Origin: Artemisia argyi
Taxonomy: Eukaryota; Streptophyta; Magnoliopsida; Asterales; Asteraceae
NCBI GenBank assembly: GCA_030686995.1
Contig: CM060685.1
Span: 130,535,823 to 130,599,822, forward strand
DNA: 64,000 nucleotides
Direction of reading: 5' to 3'
The position numbers and the translations under genes were made by a program. Positions 1 to 12,858 of this stretch are shown here, piece after piece. The notes beneath the pieces are model-generated. The model was not told where the DNA came from. It did not search any database and was given only the letters and a program-made list of their open reading frames with translations. Numbering within the stretch: the stretch's first letter is position 1; every line of letters starts with the position of its first letter.

Positions 1-1863
1 AATGAATCCAACAAATGAAAGTTTTATGATATTTATACTAGAACAGAAAAAAGAACAAAATGACTCTAACAAACTCTCCCAACAACTTTTGGCATATATC
101 ATTAAGGGTCCAAACCTATTTAGCTTATCAATGATGCCCCTAGAATTTTTTAGAGCATCCACAATGTATTGTTCAATACAAAATATAATACATCGCCATG
201 TCACTACCATATCATCATTCAACTTTTCATGTAAAACCTTCATAATGCATTGAACTTTACTCACTCTAATAAATTTCCACGTCACAATTTTATTTATCAC
301 AAAATGTTCATTATATAAAAGAGTGACAATAATTAAGATTTTCACATTTATAAAGATGCAGTATAGATATTAAACACTAATGAATTAGAACATAAATATA
401 CATAAACAATTGTATGCATACCTCATTAGTTAGATTCTGTAAAGTGTGTTGGTTGTTGACCAAAATTTATATTATTAAAGTTAAAATGTTTGTTGGGATA
501 AAAAACTTTTGTTGAAGTAGATTTTTAAATGTAAATACTGATACAAAACCCATACAATCTACTTGTTTTATATGCGGTGGAAATGAATAACAATAGAATA
601 TTTATATATAAGCCATGTCATCGTATATTAGTGGTGTGTGCAGAGACGTAGTCGCATTCAATATACAAGCTTATGTGGATTTCCACAATGCGTTTGTACA
701 TTAAGGCTCCATTGTGTATGCCCTTAGAGAAGGAAAAAAAGTTATCCTAATGCATTCTTGTAACAAAATTTCATATGATTAAGTATACTTGAATTATATG
801 ATTAAGTATACTTGAATCATAAATTCCTGGCCCATCTAGGCAAAGCCGCATATTTGATCAACATCTGGAGATACTCACTTCTCTTGGACTTGGCTAGGCT
901 TAGTACTTTTTATCGACATCTGCTTGTACTTAATTTGTTATAAATTTCTTTACGTATTGTTTCTTTATTTGGCAAATACAATGCAGACAAGTGCTTTTTG
1001 TGTTGTGTTATAAGAGGCAACTATTGTGATAAACCGCATCTTATAAAGGTTTCAAACGGGTTGTTTCTTTTGTCATAATTTTCTAGAGTAAACTCAAACA
1101 TTCTTTTCTCAAAATTGTTCACAAAAATGTACGTTTACTAAGAAAACGAGTTGTTCATGTTCGTTTATTTTTGTTCATTAAAACATTAAACGATCATTAA
1201 ATGAACATAAAAAAACAAACATAAATTTTATTAAATTATGCATAATATTTTGTTTTATAAGTGTTATTTTGTTTAAACAAACCACTTTTAAAAGTATACA
1301 ATTAAAAGATATGATATAAAACATAAACAAATAAATGCACATAAACGAACGTTAATAAACGGATAATCGTATGTTCATGAACGTAAATGAACGCTAGCGA
1401 CTTTTGTTCATGTTCGTTCATTTAACTAAACGAACGTAAAATATTGTTCATGTTCTTTCATTTAATAAATAAACGAACTTTTTACCGAACAGTTCATGAA
1501 ATTCTCACTGAACGTTCCGTTCATTTACGGTCCTAGACTTCTTTTGCAATGTTTTTTTTGGACAACTATTAAAACATTTTTTTTGTTGCGATTTTAAAGC
1601 ATTTTCCTTATTTCTTTTCTGTTGTGTTTTTCTGAATTTTTTATATCAAAACTGGTAAGTGGTCGAGCTAAAGTTTTAGATTCAACTCGCTTTACCAAAC
1701 AGAATTCGAAAACATATTTCTATACTTAAGTTCTAAAAAATCAAGCCTTTTTATTCATCATAATTCTAATGGACATACATTTTGAGCTATTTAACTTAAG
1801 AGTTAAGGTTAATTTAATAAAATATACAGAAGCCCTGCAGATATGTTGCGAAGAAACATCGTG
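1..1863. other. AT-rich non-coding stretch downstream of the thioesterase gene
   Basis: I see no gene here. The only reading frames are short and match no family I know. A 23-bp unit containing GATTAAGTATACTTGAAT is tandemly duplicated at 773-795 and 796-818. The stretch ends at the stop codon of the minus-strand thioesterase gene, so its right end should include that gene's 3' UTR. Confidence 0.6.
1100..1530. repeat. AT-rich repeat block with GTTCATTTA-type motifs in both orientations
   Basis: The block contains many copies of GTTCATGTTCGTT and TAAATGAACG-like words on both strands, so it can fold back on itself. This resembles decayed MITE-like repeats common in dicot intergenic DNA. I could not define terminal inverted repeats or a target duplication, so its class is open. 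Confidence 0.4.
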
Positions 1864-4800
1864 TTACAAGCGATGTACAACGTTTAGGTGAAGATCCTGA
1901 TGTCCTCCTACTTTTCTGATGGATCCTATAGTGGTATCATCACAAGACGAAGATTCCTTTCCGGACGATTTTGTTACAGTTGGATTCTCAAGTATTTCCT
2001 CATCAACTAAATATGGCACAATATACTTCTTCATGTCATCATCGGCCATATCGAGATGACCTCCTGTCACATTTACGAATTTGACTCTCCCCGCTTCATC
2101 CAACGTCCTCAAACCGATCCAGTCTTCTTTATATAGTCTTGTCTGTCATTAACAAAGTCAAGGATCCAGTGATGCATTCTGTGCATTGGTGAATTTTACT
2201 GTACAACTCAAAATCCATCATGTACTTAGCAAAAAACAAATAGAGTAAAGTTCATAAATCGTCCCCATGGTTTGTCGGGTATAACAAAAATGGTCCATAG
2301 ACTTTTTTTTTCACATATCCTCTCCCTGTGTTTTGACCCGTAACGGGTTTGGTCCCTTTACCACTATTTCTGTTAGTTTGACCGTCAAGTGGGACTGAAA
2401 TGGCATAAATACCCTTAAAACTAAAGTCCCTGTGGTTTGTGGGGTATCACGAATTTAGTCCTTTTTCTTTTTTTTTTAAACGTTTTCGTTCGTTTTATAC
2501 GTTTCCGTCCGTTTTTATACGTTTCCGTCCGTTTTCATACGTTTTCGTACGTTTTTGTTCGTTTTATACGTTTTTATCCGTTTTTCGTACGTCTTCACAC
2601 GTTTTTATACTTTTTCATCCCCTTTTAAACCTTTTCGTCCGTTTTCAACCTTTTTATACGTTTCCGTCCATTTTTCTTACGTTTTCACCCGTTTCTATAC
2701 TTTTTCGCCCGTTTGTATACGTTTTTATCCGTTTTAATAATTTTTCCTCCATTTTTATACATTTTGACCCGTTTTTCTTACGTTTTCACACGTTTTTATA
2801 CGTTTTCGTCAGTGTTTACATGTTTATACATTTTCATCAAATTTTATACGTTTTTATCCGTTTTTAAACATTTTCATCCATTTTTCTTACATCTTCATAT
2901 GTTTTTATCTGTTTTAGTTCATTTTATACATTTTTATCCGTTTTTATGCTTTCACACGTTTCATACGTTTTTGTTCACAAGAAAAACGGACGAAAACGTT
3001 TAAAAATGGATGAAAATATTTAAAAACAAATGAAAACGTATAAAAATGCATGAAAACAAATAAAAAAACTTATGAAAATGTAAGAAAACAGACAAAAACG
3101 TTTAAAAACAAACGAAAACAGATAAATAACATAAGAAAAACGGATGAAAACGTCGTTTAAAAACAAACGAAAACGGATAAATAACATAAGAAAAACGAAT
3201 GAAAACGTATAAAAACGAAAGAAAAACGGACGAAAACATTTAAAAACGGATGAAAACGTATAAAAAGAGACGAAAACGTATAAAAACGGATGAAAACGTA
3301 TAAAAACGAACGAAAACGGATAAAAACGTAAGAAAAACGAACATAAACGTATAAAAACGGATGAAAACGTATAAAAACGAACGAAAACACAGAAAAAAGG
3401 ATGTAAACGTATAAAAACGAATGAAAACGCATAAAAAAAGGATGTAAATGTATAAAAACGAATGAAAACGTAAAAAAAATGAACAAAAACGTAAAAAAAC
3501 GAATATAGACAAATAAAAACTTAAGAAAATGTAAGAAAAACGGACGAAAAAGTTCAAAAACGGATGAAAACGTATAAAAACAGACGAAAATGTATAAAAC
3601 GTTTGAAAACGTAAGAAAAACAGGTGAAAACGTATAAAAATGAAGGAAAACGTATTAAAACGGACAAAAAAGTCTAAAACGAATAAAAAAGTATAAAAAC
3701 GGATGAAAACGTTTAAAAACATTTAAAAAACATATGAAAACGTAAGAAAAATGGTTGAGAACGTATAAAATGGACGAAAACGTATAAAAACGGACGAAAA
3801 AAATAAAAAATGGATGAAAACGTTTAAAAACGAACGAAAACGGATAAAAATGTAAGAAAAACGGACGAAAACGTTTAAAAACGAACGAAAACGGATAAAA
3901 ACGTACGAAAAACGGACGGAAACGTATAAAAACGGACAAAAACGTTTAAAAAGGGATGACAACGTATAAAAACGTGCGAAAAAAGGATGAAAAACGTAAA
4001 AAAAAACGGATGAAAACATTTAGAAACGGATAAAAACGTAAGAAAAACGCATAAAGACATATAAAAACGTAATTAAAAAAAATAGGGACTAAATTCGTGA
4101 TATCCCACGAACCACAGGACCTTAGTGTTAAGGGTATTTATGTCATTTCAGTCCCAGTTGACGGTCAAACTAACGAAAATAGTGGTCAAGGGACCAAACC
4201 CGTTACGTGTCAAAGCCATAGGGAGAGGACCCGTGAAAGAAAAAAGGACCATTTTCGTTATACCTGACAAACCACAGGGACGATTTATGAACTTTACTCA
4301 AACAAATATCTTACCTCTTGCGCCGGGAGTATTGGATCCCAGGCTCCATCAGGAAAGTATCCAAACCAAGAGGTTTCTTTCGGTACCAAAACTGAATCTT
4401 TATCGAACTGAAATACATTTCAGGAAACAAAATCACATAAGAAATCGATTATTGACATTAACAATAGGCTAGCCATGAAAAAAGAGGAGATTTGTAACCT
4501 TACCATTATAAGCACCAAATTTCGCAAGCTAGAGAATCTTTTTTTGTATGTAGCGTTTTTTTCAAACTCATTGTTTAGCTTCGGGAGGAATTTACACCCT
4601 TTTCGATACGCATCAAGATCCTAGAAAACATTAGAAGTTATCAAATATGAGTAATTGATCCTCTTAAACATTAAAAAGATCATTAATTTCTCAATTTGCC
4701 CCGCAAGTTCATATGGTTGTTTCATGAAGAGATAAGATCATTATTACTCACAGTTGGGATCTTAATGTAATTTGCTGGAGCAAAGTGTTCCTGTACATGC

Positions 4801-4932
4801 AACATCGAGTTTCAGGAAAATCACATGAAGGAAAAAATATACCTAGAAAACATTTACTACGACAAATAAGTATTAAAGCAGTTGATATTATATAATGTAA
4901 TCTGAACACATAATATCGACCAAATGTTTCAG

Positions 4933-4976
<44 letters not shown>

Positions 4977-5290
4977 TTAAAAACCCTTTGATAGTTGTCG
5001 TGAGATAATATCAGTACCAACCACATTTTTCAATAGCTTTAACGAGTTTGGTACGCGCGCGTTGCTGCGGAATTCTTTTGTTGTCGTTAGCTACTTAACA
5101 TGAAATTAGTTACCTAGGACTGATTTTGCAATTGATGTATAACATGAAGGACCATTTATGTAAATTATTTGAGGACTAAATTTGCAATGAACCACTGAGA
5201 TGAAAGACAAAGTGCATACAAATTTTTTTTTAAATGTTAAAGATAACGGTCGTTAGTTAACAGCCGTTAAATAACTAACGACCGTTAATA

Positions 5291-5327
<37 letters not shown>

Positions 5328-8046
5328 GTAGCAAGCACAGTGCTTGCTACAATAACCTCTTACCCTTTAGTATATTACGAGTTTGGTACCCGCGCGTTGC
5401 TGCGGAATTCTTTTATTGCCGTTAGCTACTTAACGTGAAGTTAGTTACCTAGGACTGACTTTGCAATTGACGTATAACATGGACCATTTATGTAAATTAT
5501 TTGAGGACTAAATTTGCAATGAACCACTGAGATGAAGGACAAATTGCGTAAAATTTTTTTTAAAATGTTAAAAATAACGGTCGTTAGTTAGCAGCCGTTA
5601 AATAACTAACGACCGTTAATATTAAAAAAAAAAAAAACACTGTAGCAAGCACAGTGCTTGCTACAGTAACCTCTTACCCTTTAGTATATACGAGTTTTGT
5701 ACCCGCGCGTTGCTGCGGTATTCTCTTGTTGCCATTAGCTAATTAACGTGAAGTTAGTTACCTAGGACTGACTTTGCACTTGATGTATAACATGAAAGAC
5801 CATTTATGTAAATTATTTGATGACTAAATTTGCAATGAACCACTGAGATGAAGGACAAAGTGCATACAAAATTTTTAAAAAAATGTTAAAGGATAACGGT
5901 CGTTAATTAACAGCCGTTAAATAACTAACGACCGTTAGTACAAAAAAAAATTACTGTAGAGACAACTGTAGCAAGCATAGTGCTTGCTACAGTAACCTCT
6001 TGGGTTTTAGTATATATATAATATAATGTGAAAATAAGTAGGAGGAGATTTACGTGTACCATGTAGCGAAACACGCAGACAGATGTTGCATGACATACGG
6101 GTAGTCGGGTATAGGTCACAATATGGATGGGTCAAAACAGGTAGTTTTGGAATAGGTAGGGTTGAGTTGACCTGTACTACTATTGTACAAAACTTTAAGG
6201 TGGAGTTTAGTTGGAAAACATTTTCTTTCATTTCCTATTTCTTGTTTTGTAGAAAAAGGGAGGGGAGTTTGATTTCCATAAAACAATTGAAAATTTAGAA
6301 AACGCGTTTAGTCTGAGAAACATGTGTTGAAACATGTGTTTGTGTTTTCCATTTTCCAAAACTAGAAAACATGTTTAAGTGTTGTTGTTTTATATCTCAA
6401 TTCACTATTCACCTTAGTAATATTATAAAAACATCTTCAAAACACAAAAACAAATATTATAAACTAACCAACTAAATTATAAAATAACTAAAAAATCTAA
6501 TATGAGAAAATAAAGAAATTAAAAAAGTAAAATGTAATATCAAATAACGTTTTTGTCTATTTTTTTTATGTTTTCGTCCGTTTTTTACGTTTTCGTCAGA
6601 TTTTTTATGTTTTCGTCCGTTTCTTTACGTTTTCGTCAGATTTTTTATGTTTTCATTCGTTTTTATACGTTTTCGTCAGATTTTTTACGTTTTCGTCCGT
6701 TTTTTTACTTTTTTGTTTGATTTTGTATGTTTCCATCTGTTTTTTTACGTTTTTGTCAGATTTTTTATGCATTTGTTCATTTTTTAATATTTCCGTTTTT
6801 TATGATTTCTTTCGATTTTTATGTTCTTCTGATTTTTTACGTTTACATTCGTCTTCGTCTGATTTTTATGTTTTCATCTTTCATTTATGATTTCATCTTT
6901 GATTTAAGTTGTTTTAGGTTTCGTCTAACGAAAACGTAAAAAAATAGATGTAAATGTAAATAAACGTAACTAACGAAAAAAATGAACGAAAATGTAAAAA
7001 AAAACATAAAAGAACGGACGAAAATGAAAGAAAACATAAAAAAACGAGCGAAAACGGATGAATATGTAAAACACGGACGAAAACGTAAAAAATCAGACGA
7101 AAACTTAAAAAACCTGACGAAAATGTAACAAAAAGGATGAAAACGTAAAAAACCGGACGAAAACGTAAAAAATGTGACGAAAATGTAAAAAATCTGACGA
7201 AAACATTAAAAAAAAACGAATGAAAACGTAAAAAATCTGAAGAAAACGTAAAAAAATGGACGAAAACGTAAAAAATCTGAAGAAAACGTAAAAAAACTGA
7301 CGAAAACTAAAAAATCTGACGAAAACGTAAAGAATCGGACGAAAACTAAAAAATCTGACGAAAAAGTAAAGAATCTGACCAAAACATAAAAAAACGGACA
7401 AAAACGTAAAAAATCGGGCAAAAACGTAAAAAATCGGATGTAAACGTAAAAAATCTGACAAAAACGTAAAAAAAACGGACGAAAACGTAAAAAATCAGAC
7501 GAAAACTTAAAAAATCTGACGAAAACATAAAAAAACGGACGAAAACGAAAAAAATCGGAAGAAAACGTAATAAAACCTGACGAAAACGTAAAAAATCTGA
7601 CGTAAACGTAAAATGGACAAAAACGTAAAAAATCAGTCGAAAACGTAAAACAACTGACGAAAACGGATTTGGGGTATTTTAATGGAAAATAGGGGAAAAC
7701 AAAAAAAAAAGTGTTTTGTAGTTTTGTGTATTAAAGTTGAAAATAGGAATTTTGTGTTTTGTAGAGAATTTTATTAGAAAACACTAATTTGAACGCGATT
7801 TATGTTTTCCTTGTTTTCCACAAAACATTTTGTGGAAAATAAGGGTGTTTTCCCTCAACTAAACGCACCCTAAACTTTTTAAAAACAATTGGTGTCAAAT
7901 ATGATTACAAAAGTTAGTTTAGTTTTCTCTGCTTAAAACCTTTTGGTCAGTTACAGTTTGAAACATATTCCGAATCAACCCATTTGTCGTAGAGGTTGCC
8001 TTCAAGATCATATATACTTTTCTGTCTTGTAATCTATTAGATTTTT

Positions 8047-8078
<32 letters not shown>

Positions 8079-11000
8079 ATTTCAGGTGGTTCAGGGTACA
8101 ACTTACAAGGAAGATGTGAATCTAACCTGGAGACAATCGCTATAAATTGCTAACTTTATCAACGCATCCACCAAAACGCACATCACCCCGTTCTGTCAAA
8201 AAGTGAAACAAGATCTTCATAAATGAAAAAGTTCTGTAAAGTTATGTGGTTAAAAGAGGAGAAATATGGTGAGTACGTATGCATACAAGTGTATTCCTTC
8301 AGAGTATTGGAGACTTACACCACAAAACGGGATTGATGCTTCCCCAGCATGAGGACCTGCTAGCGATATGAAGTTTTTCACCTAATATGAAAAACACGAG
8401 TACTAGGATCAAGACACGTATTTTTCTCTTTCCATTAAGAACAAATGTACCTAAATAAATATTATCGTAAAAGGAAAGTTAATAGAGGCATTCCCTTTTT
8501 CTTATATATATTTTTTTCCTAAATGATATTAGGAAATCCTGGATTTGCCAATCCACTATGTGCAAGGTGCATGGTTACTCCTTTTTCTAGGACTATACTT
8601 GTGAAAACCATCTCATTACAAATGCAAATTAAATGTCATATATAAAGATTCATAATAGAGCAAAGAGACCTTATTACACTATGGTTGCCTTTCAGAAGGG
8701 TGACCATACGCATTGTCTGCAATGCTATCATACTAAGGACTAATTTTACCATAAGCACTTACTGGAGGTGCTCCATCACAAAACTCAAGAACCCCTCGGC
8801 CGACCAAGTTACCCTGCAAAGTCACAAGCACTTATTAGCTTTACACTAAAAAAATATTAGTTGAAAATTTCATTTTGTGTCTCCTTAATATCATCAATTG
8901 CAAATTACATTTACTTGATAGTGGCAGAAACAAAGATGGGACCAATAAAATAGGTAAAACAATGTAAACTAATAGAACTAATGACAGAGCAACATAAAGA
9001 CTAGCAAACTAAGTCACATTCCCTCACATTTTTATGGATGAGAAAAGCGTTAAAAGTTTTAGTATTTAAGTAGAGACTTTGTGCACCCGTCATAGATCCT
9101 TTAATAGAACCCAGGGATTCTTAGAAAGAGTTACTAATTTCATAGGAAAACTAATAATGAGATAACACTTTTTCTCATGTTCTTTTTTTTGTAAAAATGT
9201 CAAATTCTGTGCAAAAAGTTAAGAAATTTTGATCATTCTCACCTGGGAAAGTCCAACTATGTTATAACCTTGACTGAGTTCCCTCATGTTCTTCACCTGT
9301 TAAACGTAGAAAGTATACACATTTAGTGGGAGTAAAAAAAGTAACTCGTAAAAACTAAAAAGTACTTGGTGTCGGCCTCATTACCTTCTCACAAGCAATC
9401 TCAATCTGCACGAAAAATCATGAAAATCCCAAGTCAAAACTTGTCATTCCAAAAAAAAAACGTAAATTTGTTTGGAACTATTTTGAAATACTCACCTGAT
9501 CCTCAAAGGGCATAAACCAGGAATCCCACACTCCATTTCCAATTTCTCTACACATAATGCAAACAGTTACTATATTACACTTTGTGATGTACTAATTTAC
9601 GGTCAAGAATTGACATTAGAAACAAAAGTAAATAAATTATAGAATACATGCAATATCCTTGAGTGTTAGACCACTCGCTTAAAAGATCAGTGAATTGTGT
9701 GACTCCTTTCTTGGTGCAACTATCCGCAACACCTACATAAACAACGATACTTCAAAAAGTTAGGAACATAAACACGTTTTCCATAATTAGAAAATGTTTG
9801 ACAGTAAATGAAGATATAAGGAAAAGTTCCCAAATAAGCTAAGTATGATGTCAGTCACGTCACGGGCTACTGGATGTGAGTTTCTTGTAAATAAAAGATG
9901 AGTATACACTATCAAGGGGCTACTGGATATGAGTTTAGTATACACTATCAAGGGGCTACTGGATGTGAGTTTAAATAAGAAAGTCGCCATTTTCAGTTTC
10001 TGGTAAACTGATTCTGATTTTCTGATAATTAGGTTCAAAATGATCAAATTTCTCCATACTTGGGAAAAAAACAACATTAAAGTACATTTTCTTTCTTCTC
10101 TATTTACCAATCTCAAACACGCGGCCTCTTGATTCCATTACAGCCATAAGGTCAGTATGTACATTTAGAGTTTGATAAGCATGGTTAGAACTTTTTAACT
10201 TTTAAGTCAAATGTGTACTTTGTATATGAAACTAACACTCCCTCAGTCCCAAAATAATTTTGTATTAGACAAATTACTGTTTTCTTTCTCTTACTTTTTG
10301 CATAATAACAATTTTACCCTTAACTAATTAATGAATGTCTTTTTTAAAGTTTGTAATAATAATTTCAAGTAAAGGTAATATAGTAAACTCGATCAAAGTA
10401 TCAAACTTCTCTATCTATATTCAGGACAATTAAAATGGGATATCGAGAAAGGTAAACGTGAACTATTAATTGGGACAAGTTATCCATACCCTTAACTATT
10501 ATTACTGCTTTCTCTCTTACTTTTTGCAGAATGACAATTTTACCCTTAACTAATTAATGAATGTCTTTTTTTTTAAGTTTGTAATAATAATTTCAAGCAA
10601 AGGTAATATGGTAAACTCGATCAAAATATCAAACTTCTCTATCTATATTCAGGACAACTAAAATGGGATATCCCGAAAAGTAAACGTGAACTATTAATTG
10701 GGACAAAAAGTTCTATTAATTGAGACAAGTTATCCATACCCCCCCCCCCCCCCACTCCCATGTTTATATTTATTTATTTATTTATTTGAAAAAAATTAAT
10801 AATAATGTTTTCGTTATAAAACTGTGAAACTGAAAGTACAAAACAGAAAATATAAAGTTTAACAAGTCAAAAGTATTAAACTATCAAAATATACGGAATA
10901 AAAACCTATAAAAAACTATGTTATATTGTCGAATATAGTATGCCGGGGTGGTGTTGAGGTTGGTAAAAAGTGAGGCACGGATATTTATAAGACAATCCCT

Positions 11001-11456
11001 GTTAATTAAAGACCGAGGAAGTAGTAAATGTGCAAAAGCACCTAAACTTTAAACACTATACTTCACATGAGTTAACTAGTTCCAAAAGTCAAACAACGCA
11101 TAACAAGAAAAACATAAATCCAAGAAAACTCATCCTATGATACATGAATAACATCAAAGCAAGATCCAAGATAATTATACATTCAATAAGCAATCATGAT
11201 CCTATAGCTATTTTATATAAATAAGCAATAATGATCATATAGCTATTTTATATGAATAAGCAATCATGATTACTAACTTATGGGTTTTACATAATATCAA
11301 AACTAAGTCTTAGAAACATCATATTTAAGCCACTTTTAACGATCAAAAAGGGGAGAAAAAACACTTACCATGAAAGACAACAAAAGGGATAGAATGTGTG
11401 ATTATGGGAAACAAACTGAAGACAATAAAGAATCTTGTCAGTGTAACTGAAGCCAT
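1864..11456 (-). CDS. Palmitoyl-protein thioesterase (PPT1-like), 12 exons
   Basis: Exons, all with GT/AG borders and consistent phase: 11456-11369, 9732-9648, 9547-9496, 9405-9385, 9296-9243, 8813-8763, 8381-8319, 8192-8127, 4790-4752, 4620-4504, 4407-4315, 2142-1864. They sum to 1008 bp, giving 335 residues. The family removes fatty acyl groups from cysteines of S-acylated proteins, usually in lysosome or vacuole. The first ~22 residues are a hydrophobic signal peptide, followed by the conserved IPFVVFHG. The nucleophile elbow GLSQG places Ser99; GGPHAG-like AGPHAG, SWFGYFPDGAWDP and the late His272 (NVTGGHL) are family landmarks. The acid residue is probably Asp216 (KDSVLVP), assigned by alignment from memory. 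Length is near the ~306-340 usual. Exon 4 is only 21 bp. Introns 8 (3.3 kb) and 11 (2.2 kb) are swollen by transposons, yet the frame is intact, so I call it functional. Confidence 0.93.
2243..4299. mobile_element. Foldback Mutator-like element in intron 11 of the thioesterase gene
   Basis: The ends are long inverted repeats of about 220 bp (2243-~2465 and ~4078-4299) beginning GAGTAAAGTTCATAAATCG. A perfect 9-bp direct repeat, AAACAAATA, flanks the element at 2234-2242 and 4300-4308; 9 bp is the Mutator-superfamily hallmark. The interior is two arms of a ~21-bp tandem repeat, CGTTTTTATACGTTTTCG on the left (about 2474-2974) and its complement on the right (about 2982-4072). The 2.06-kb element could therefore form one giant hairpin. 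No transposase is present. The long phenylalanine-rich reading frames inside are artefacts of the repeat. Confidence 0.92.
5043..6012. mobile_element. Three tandem ~325-bp repeats with Helitron-like ends
   Basis: Units run 5043-5377, 5378-5690 and 5691-~6012 within intron 8 of the thioesterase gene. Each starts CGAGTTTGGTACCCGCGCG, contains an inverted repeat AACGGTCGTTAGTT/AACTAACGACCGTT and a perfect hairpin TGTAGCAAGCA/TGCTTGCTACA, and ends near CTTTAGTATATA. On the minus strand the unit would end with a GC-rich hairpin CCGCAGCAACGCGCGG about 12 nt before the terminus, as Helitron 3' ends do, but the expected CTRR is CTCG here. Helitron identity is therefore inferred. Poly-A tracts (for example 4937-4973, just outside) break up the region. 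Confidence 0.5.
6197..7871. mobile_element. Second foldback element in thioesterase intron 8
   Basis: Imperfect terminal inverted repeats (left GGTGGAGTTTAGTTGG, right CAACTAAACGCACC) enclose two arms of a different tandem repeat, TTTTTTACGTTTTCGTC on the left (about 6546-6920) and its complement on the right (about 6926-7670). Flanks share AAACTTT (6190-6196 and 7872-7878), an imperfect candidate for a 9-bp duplication. The layout matches the element at 2243-4299, but the terminal sequence differs, so it is a separate family or a very diverged one. Confidence 0.7.
10242..11025. repeat. Stowaway-like MITE remnant with an internal duplication
   Basis: This lies in intron 1 of the thioesterase gene. 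It begins CTCCCTCAGTCCCAAAATAA, close to the Stowaway/mariner terminal consensus, and a reverse-oriented GACCGAGGAAG lies near 11008-11019. Internally a ~225-bp unit is tandemly repeated (about 10267-10490 and 10491-10740), each copy ending near GGGACAAGTTATCCATACC, followed by a run of C residues at 10740. The ends are too decayed to prove a TA duplication. Confidence 0.4.
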
Positions 11457-12853
11457 AAAAATGGCAACTTTAAGTGGCACAAATGATTAAAATAACAGTC
11501 TTTTAAGTAAATAATTCTGGGTTTTGTTTGATGCAAGATTTTTATATTTGTGGGTAGGTATACATATTTATTGAATGAATATGATGGATAAAGGTCTAGC
11601 GTATATGGGTTTGATTGCCAAATGTGAGATCGACCATATTCAAGTTCACGTGGCAGTTGTTGTTTGATTGTAGAGTTTAAGAAAGCTCTAGTTTGAGTAG
11701 TTTCATGAAATTTCGGATTAGTTTCTTTTTTGTTTTTATTTGAAGTTTGTTTTGGATAATGCTAAATGAAAAAATTACATCTTTCATTTAGTTTACCTAA
11801 AATCACATTGGTCACTTCAATTTGATTTTAATTACTTTTTTCGTTCTAAAAGTATTGTCCAGTTTAAATTTTTAAAGTTAAATTGGTTCAACTTTAACCA
11901 TAAATATATATTTTTTATTATATAATACTTAATGAAAAATTATATCATTAAAAAGTACACTTAAAACTCAATCTATTTATATATTTTGCATCAAATATTA
12001 TATAACGTCCACAAAAATATTTAACGTCAAAGTTGAAAAAGAAAGACTAAAAAAGTTAATAGTGGACAATAAATTTGAGACGGAGGGAGTACGTAAATAA
12101 TTCTTAATATTTAAACTATTTTTATTGACATTTCCTATTTTGAAAAAATAAAAATTATCCATATAATAACGATAAGAACTACCCATGTAATAAAAGAAAA
12201 AATTATAGATTATTACATGGATCATCCGAGGACCATCGACACAATTAGTTTGAAAATTAGGTATCACTGGTGTCACTAAAATCAAATAAGGACGACGAGT
12301 GTGATTTTGACTAAATTACAAGGACGAAACATGTAATTTTTTCTGCTAAGATTTCAGAAATTATATTCAGAACCGTGTTTTAAAATCCGGTTTCTTAAAT
12401 GATCTGAGTGAGCTCCCATGATTTGGTTTAACCGATAATTTAACCTCTCTTTTGCTTAAAACCGGCTTCCAATGACAACTCGTGCTTGAAAACATTGATT
12501 AGAAGGTAATCATCAAAGTTGAGAGAGGCACCATCAAGCTTTTTTGTGTTTTAACACATGCTAATAGTCTAATACTAACATCACGTGTGTGTTTTACGTA
12601 TCTTCCGGCGTCATGCAACTAAGCTCTCTTGTTGTTATTTGGTACTATGGATGATTCCACTCCTCAGTGGTCTTCATGTCGATCGGTATCTTCCGCAGAC
12701 GAAAGTATTTGTAAATTTTCAATTGATTACTGAGGTTATATAATAAAAAACGCCAGTCTATCATTGTTTAATGAGTGATCCTCACTCGATATCCATCAAA
12801 CCCTCATTCAATACCATTTCAATGTGATGAACAATAATTTGGTTGTGGACTTG
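11457..12853. other. Upstream region of the thioesterase gene; MITE end
   Basis: This AT-rich stretch precedes the thioesterase start codon and should hold its promoter, though I cannot point to a convincing TATA box. At 12064-12092 lies a typical Stowaway right end (GAGACGGAGGGAGTA). Its partner left end is not recognisable. No gene is seen. Confidence 0.5.
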
Positions 12854-12858
12854 GTTAA

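Noticed and set aside
2..253. 83-codon frame at the left edge
   Set aside because: No recognisable domain, AT-rich composition, and no splice partners. It could be chance.
2437..4060. Long overlapping Phe-rich reading frames on both strands (also 6727-7528)
   Set aside because: They arise because the foldback repeat units lack stop codons in several frames. The translations are low-complexity and overlap in several frames, and the DNA is a palindromic tandem array.
12822..12858. TGATGAAC at 12822 as the start of solo LTR G
   Set aside because: Starting there gives no matching target duplication. Starting at TGATAAGG (12859) gives an exact GTTAA duplication and the right distance to the conserved AAGGGGTCATTTAA.
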